The notes under the pieces are model-generated. The model was not told the origin of the DNA. It did no database searches and saw only the letters and a list, made by a program, of their open reading frames with translations. Both the position numbers and the translations under genes were made by a program. Positions 5,550 to 7,497 of a stretch of 7,497 nt of DNA are shown one piece after another (within the stretch, counting starts at the first letter, position 1; the number at the start of each line of letters is the position of its first letter). Origin of the DNA: Comamonadaceae bacterium (GTDB lineage Bacteria; Pseudomonadota; Gammaproteobacteria; Burkholderiales; Burkholderiaceae_C); contig CANGZG010000122.1 in assembly GCA_947458415.1 (NCBI GenBank), positions 1 through 7,497 of the forward strand. Reading direction: 5' to 3'.

Positions 5550-6467
5550 TCAGTCACTTCCATTTCGGGTTCGCATGTCGGCAGATAAACGGTCCAGCAC
5601 TTGGTCAACCCCGGTTTTCCAATCGGGCAAGGGCATGCCCAAGGCATTGGCGAGCAAACCGCTGTCGAGCAAGCCGTAGGCTGGACGCGCTGCCGGCAAA
5701 GGGTATTGTGCGGTGGCGATGGGATGCACTTGCGCGGCCGAGGCTTTCAAAGCCCAGCCCTTGGTGGCCGCCTGCGACAACACATATTGGGCATAACCAT
5801 GCCACGTGGTGTGTCCGCTGGGGGTGGCATGGAACAAGCCATTCAAGCCCGCGCTGTCAGCCATGGTCATGGCGGTCAACGCCACATCGGCCAACCATGT
5901 CGCTGCGGTCGGCACGCCTGTCTGGTCAGACACCACATTCAGCGTCTCGCGCTCTGACGCCAAGCGCAACATGGTCTTCAAGAAATTTTGACCGTGGGAT
6001 GACACCACCCACGAGCTGCGAAAAATCAAATGGCGCGCGCCGCTGGCTTGCACCGCCGCATCACCATCGCGTTTGCTGTGGCCATACACCGACAACGGGT
6101 CGGTGGCATCGGATTCCAGGTAAGGGCGGGTTGAACGGCCGTTGAACACGTAGTCACTGGAGAAATGCATCAGCGCCGCGCCAGAGGTTTTCGCTTGGTC
6201 GGCCAACATGCCAGGCATCTGCGCGTTGACCACATGGGCCAGTGCAGGTTCGGTTTCGGCCTGATCGACCGCGGTGTAGGCCGCGGCGTTGATGATCCAG
6301 CGGGGCTTGAGTTGCGCGATTCGCTCACGCAGGGCAGACAGTTGACTGACGTCGATGTCGGCGCGGGTCCAAGCCACCACCGGCTGACCAGATGCGGTCA
6401 GTGCCTGACACAGCGCATGGCCCAATTGTCCCGTGGCACCCAGTATCAGAACGGGCTCAGCCGCCAT
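5550..6467 (-). CDS. rfbD: dTDP-4-dehydrorhamnose reductase
   Basis: A 305-residue extended-SDR reductase (RmlD) that reduces dTDP-4-keto-L-rhamnose to dTDP-L-rhamnose, the last step. The N-terminal Rossmann motif LILGATGQLG begins at about residue 7. INAAAYTAVDQAE, which is typical of RmlD, is followed by MHFSSDYVFNG, and the catalytic YxxxK is YGHSK. The stretch FRSSWVVSSHGQNFLKTML also matches the family. The ATG at 6467 is preferred because it places the Rossmann strand at the normal distance from the start; an in-frame GTG at 6497 would add ten residues with no matching family sequence. This start overlaps the end of rfbB by 11 nt and lacks a clear ribosome site, suggesting coupling to rfbB translation. 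Confidence 0.96.
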   Translation of the reverse strand: MAAEPVLILGATGQLGHALCQALTASGQPVVAWTRADIDVSQLSALRERIAQLKPRWIINAAAYTAVDQAETEPALAHVVNAQMPGMLADQAKTSGAALMHFSSDYVFNGRSTRPYLESDATDPLSVYGHSKRDGDAAVQASGARHLIFRSSWVVSSHGQNFLKTMLRLASERETLNVVSDQTGVPTAATWLADVALTAMTMADSAGLNGLFHATPSGHTTWHGYAQYVLSQAATKGWALKASAAQVHPIATAQYPLPAARPAYGLLDSGLLANALGMPLPDWKTGVDQVLDRLSADMRTRNGSD

Positions 6468-7497
6468 ACTGCAGGTCAACCCATTGGCGATAAGCACCGC
6501 TGGTCACGCTGCTGACCCAATCGGCATGGTTCAAATACCACTGCACGGTTTTGCGCAAGCCGGTTTCGAAGGTTTCCACCGGTCGCCAACCCAAGGTGTC
6601 GTTGATCTTTCGCGCATCAATGGCGTAGCGTCTGTCGTGCCCCGCACGGTCTTTCACAAAGGTGATTTGTTCGGCATACGATTGGCCGTCGCCACGCGGT
6701 TGCAATTCATCCAACAAGTGACACACCGTGCGTACCACTTCAATATTGGGCTTTTCGTTCCAGCCGCCGATGTTGTAAGTTTCACCTGGGGTACCCGCTT
6801 GCAACACCCGTTCGATGGCGCGGCAATGGTCTTGCACATACAGCCAATCACGCACCTGCATGCCATCGCCATACACCGGCAAGGGTTTGCCTGCCAACGC
6901 ATGGTGAATCACCAAAGGAATCAGTTTTTCCGGGAAATGAAACGGGCCATAGTTGTTGCTGCAATTCGTGGTGAGCACCGGCAAGCCGTAGGTGTGGTGC
7001 CAAGCGCGAACCAAATGGTCTGACGATGCTTTGCTGGCCGCATAAGGGCTGTTGGGTTCATACGGGTGTGTTTCCGTGAACGCCGCCGCATCCGGGGCCA
7101 AACTGCCATACACCTCGTCCGTGCTGACATGCAAAAAACGAAAACGGTGTTGTGGGTCGGCGGCCAAAGCCTCCCAATAATCGCGCACGGATTCCAGCAA
7201 GTGACCCGTGCCGACGACATTGGTTTGGATGAAATCCAGCGGACCGTGAATGGACCGGTCCACATGCGATTCGGCCGCAAAATGCAACACCGCACGCGGT
7301 TGGTATTGCTGCAAGAGTTGCGAGACCAAAGCCGTGTCGCCAATGTCTCCTTGCACAAACACATGGCGCTGGTCTTGGGCCAAGGCTTGCAAATTGCCCA
7401 AATTACCTGCGTAAGTGAGTTTGTCTAAATTGACCAATGGCTCGTCGTGTTCAGCGAGCCAGTGGTGAACAAAATTACTGCCGATGAAACCGGCACC
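6457..7497 (-). CDS. rfbB: dTDP-glucose 4,6-dehydratase (5' end cut by window edge)
   Basis: 346 residues are visible; the open frame runs to the right edge and begins there with GAGFIGSNFVHHWL, the middle of the NAD-binding Rossmann motif. Compared with the family start (about MILVTGGAGFIGSNF), only some seven or eight residues are missing. RmlB converts dTDP-glucose to dTDP-4-keto-6-deoxy-glucose, the second step of dTDP-L-rhamnose synthesis. Visible marks are HFAAESHVDRSI, STDEVYG (visible residues 125-131, with the catalytic Asp/Glu), the YxxxK of SPYAASKASSDHLV (Y152, K156), NCSNNYGPFHFPEKLIPL and VYGDGMQVRDWLYV. It is the first visible gene of the rfbBDAC unit; the promoter must lie beyond the window or in an upstream gene. 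Confidence 0.98.
   Translation of the reverse strand, partial: GAGFIGSNFVHHWLAEHDEPLVNLDKLTYAGNLGNLQALAQDQRHVFVQGDIGDTALVSQLLQQYQPRAVLHFAAESHVDRSIHGPLDFIQTNVVGTGHLLESVRDYWEALAADPQHRFRFLHVSTDEVYGSLAPDAAAFTETHPYEPNSPYAASKASSDHLVRAWHHTYGLPVLTTNCSNNYGPFHFPEKLIPLVIHHALAGKPLPVYGDGMQVRDWLYVQDHCRAIERVLQAGTPGETYNIGGWNEKPNIEVVRTVCHLLDELQPRGDGQSYAEQITFVKDRAGHDRRYAIDARKINDTLGWRPVETFETGLRKTVQWYLNHADWVSSVTSGAYRQWVDLQYGG

Noticed and set aside
6457..7437. rfbB starting at an internal TTG at 7437
   Set aside because: The frame continues upstream to the window edge with GAGFIGSNFV, the NAD-binding motif every RmlB has, so the gene is cut by the edge rather than short.
1..7497. Search by eye for CRISPR repeats, insertion sequences, phage genes, tRNA genes and toxin-antitoxin pairs
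   Set aside because: No regularly spaced repeats, terminal inverted repeats with a transposase, tRNA-like cloverleaf or small paired genes were seen. The coding space is filled by known chromosomal families.
3723..7497. Idea that the H-NS-family gene and rfb operon form a dedicated polysaccharide regulation island
   Set aside because: Only adjacency and the 3' overlap support it. No glycosyltransferase, flippase or polymerase gene is visible, and H-NS-family genes occur in many places in these genomes.

Overview
The window looks like a chromosomal segment of a betaproteobacterium, most likely a member of the Burkholderiales (Comamonadaceae-like). This rests on the argB-slmA pair, an H-NS-family protein with a basic Lys/Ala linker, the moderately GC-rich coding sequence with TTG-rich leucine usage, and the overall protein character. 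The placement is by recognition only and no search was run. All genes in the window are of recognisable families except the fragment at the left edge.

Layout, left to right. (1) Positions 1-182 hold the 3' end of a plus-strand gene whose product I do not recognise. (2) A strong symmetrical hairpin with A- and T-tracts (198-226) separates it from a convergent minus-strand pair, an SDR dehydrogenase (1125-1883) followed by a fumarylacetoacetate-hydrolase-family enzyme (241-1107). The pair resembles the last two steps of non-phosphorylating 2-keto-3-deoxy sugar acid degradation. (3) A second minus-strand unit holds argB (N-acetylglutamate kinase, 2620-3519) followed by slmA (nucleoid occlusion factor, 1982-2599). 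(4) A 203-bp intergenic region, mostly very AT-rich (18% GC over 3611-3710), lies between divergent argB and an H-NS-family gene (3723-4106, plus). (5) From 4093 to the right edge runs a minus-strand dTDP-L-rhamnose operon in the order rfbB (5' end cut off by only a few codons), rfbD, rfbA, rfbC.

How the genes work together. RfbA, RfbB, RfbC and RfbD are the complete four-enzyme route from glucose-1-phosphate and dTTP to dTDP-L-rhamnose, the donor for rhamnose in O-antigen, capsule or exopolysaccharide. The genes are packed with gaps or overlaps of 24 nt or less, so they probably form one transcript whose promoter is to the right of the window. The last gene, rfbC, runs 14 bp into the 3' end of the convergent H-NS-family gene, leaving no space for a separate terminator. 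ArgB makes N-acetylglutamyl-phosphate for arginine synthesis, and SlmA couples cell division to chromosome position; they share a transcript but not an obvious pathway.

I found no tRNA or rRNA gene, CRISPR array, insertion sequence or phage gene, and no clear candidate for an undescribed system. The observations most worth checking are the overlapping convergent hns/rfbC ends, the low-GC patch at the rfbC/rfbA junction, the AT-rich control region ahead of the H-NS-family gene, and the exact substrate of the SDR/FAH pair.
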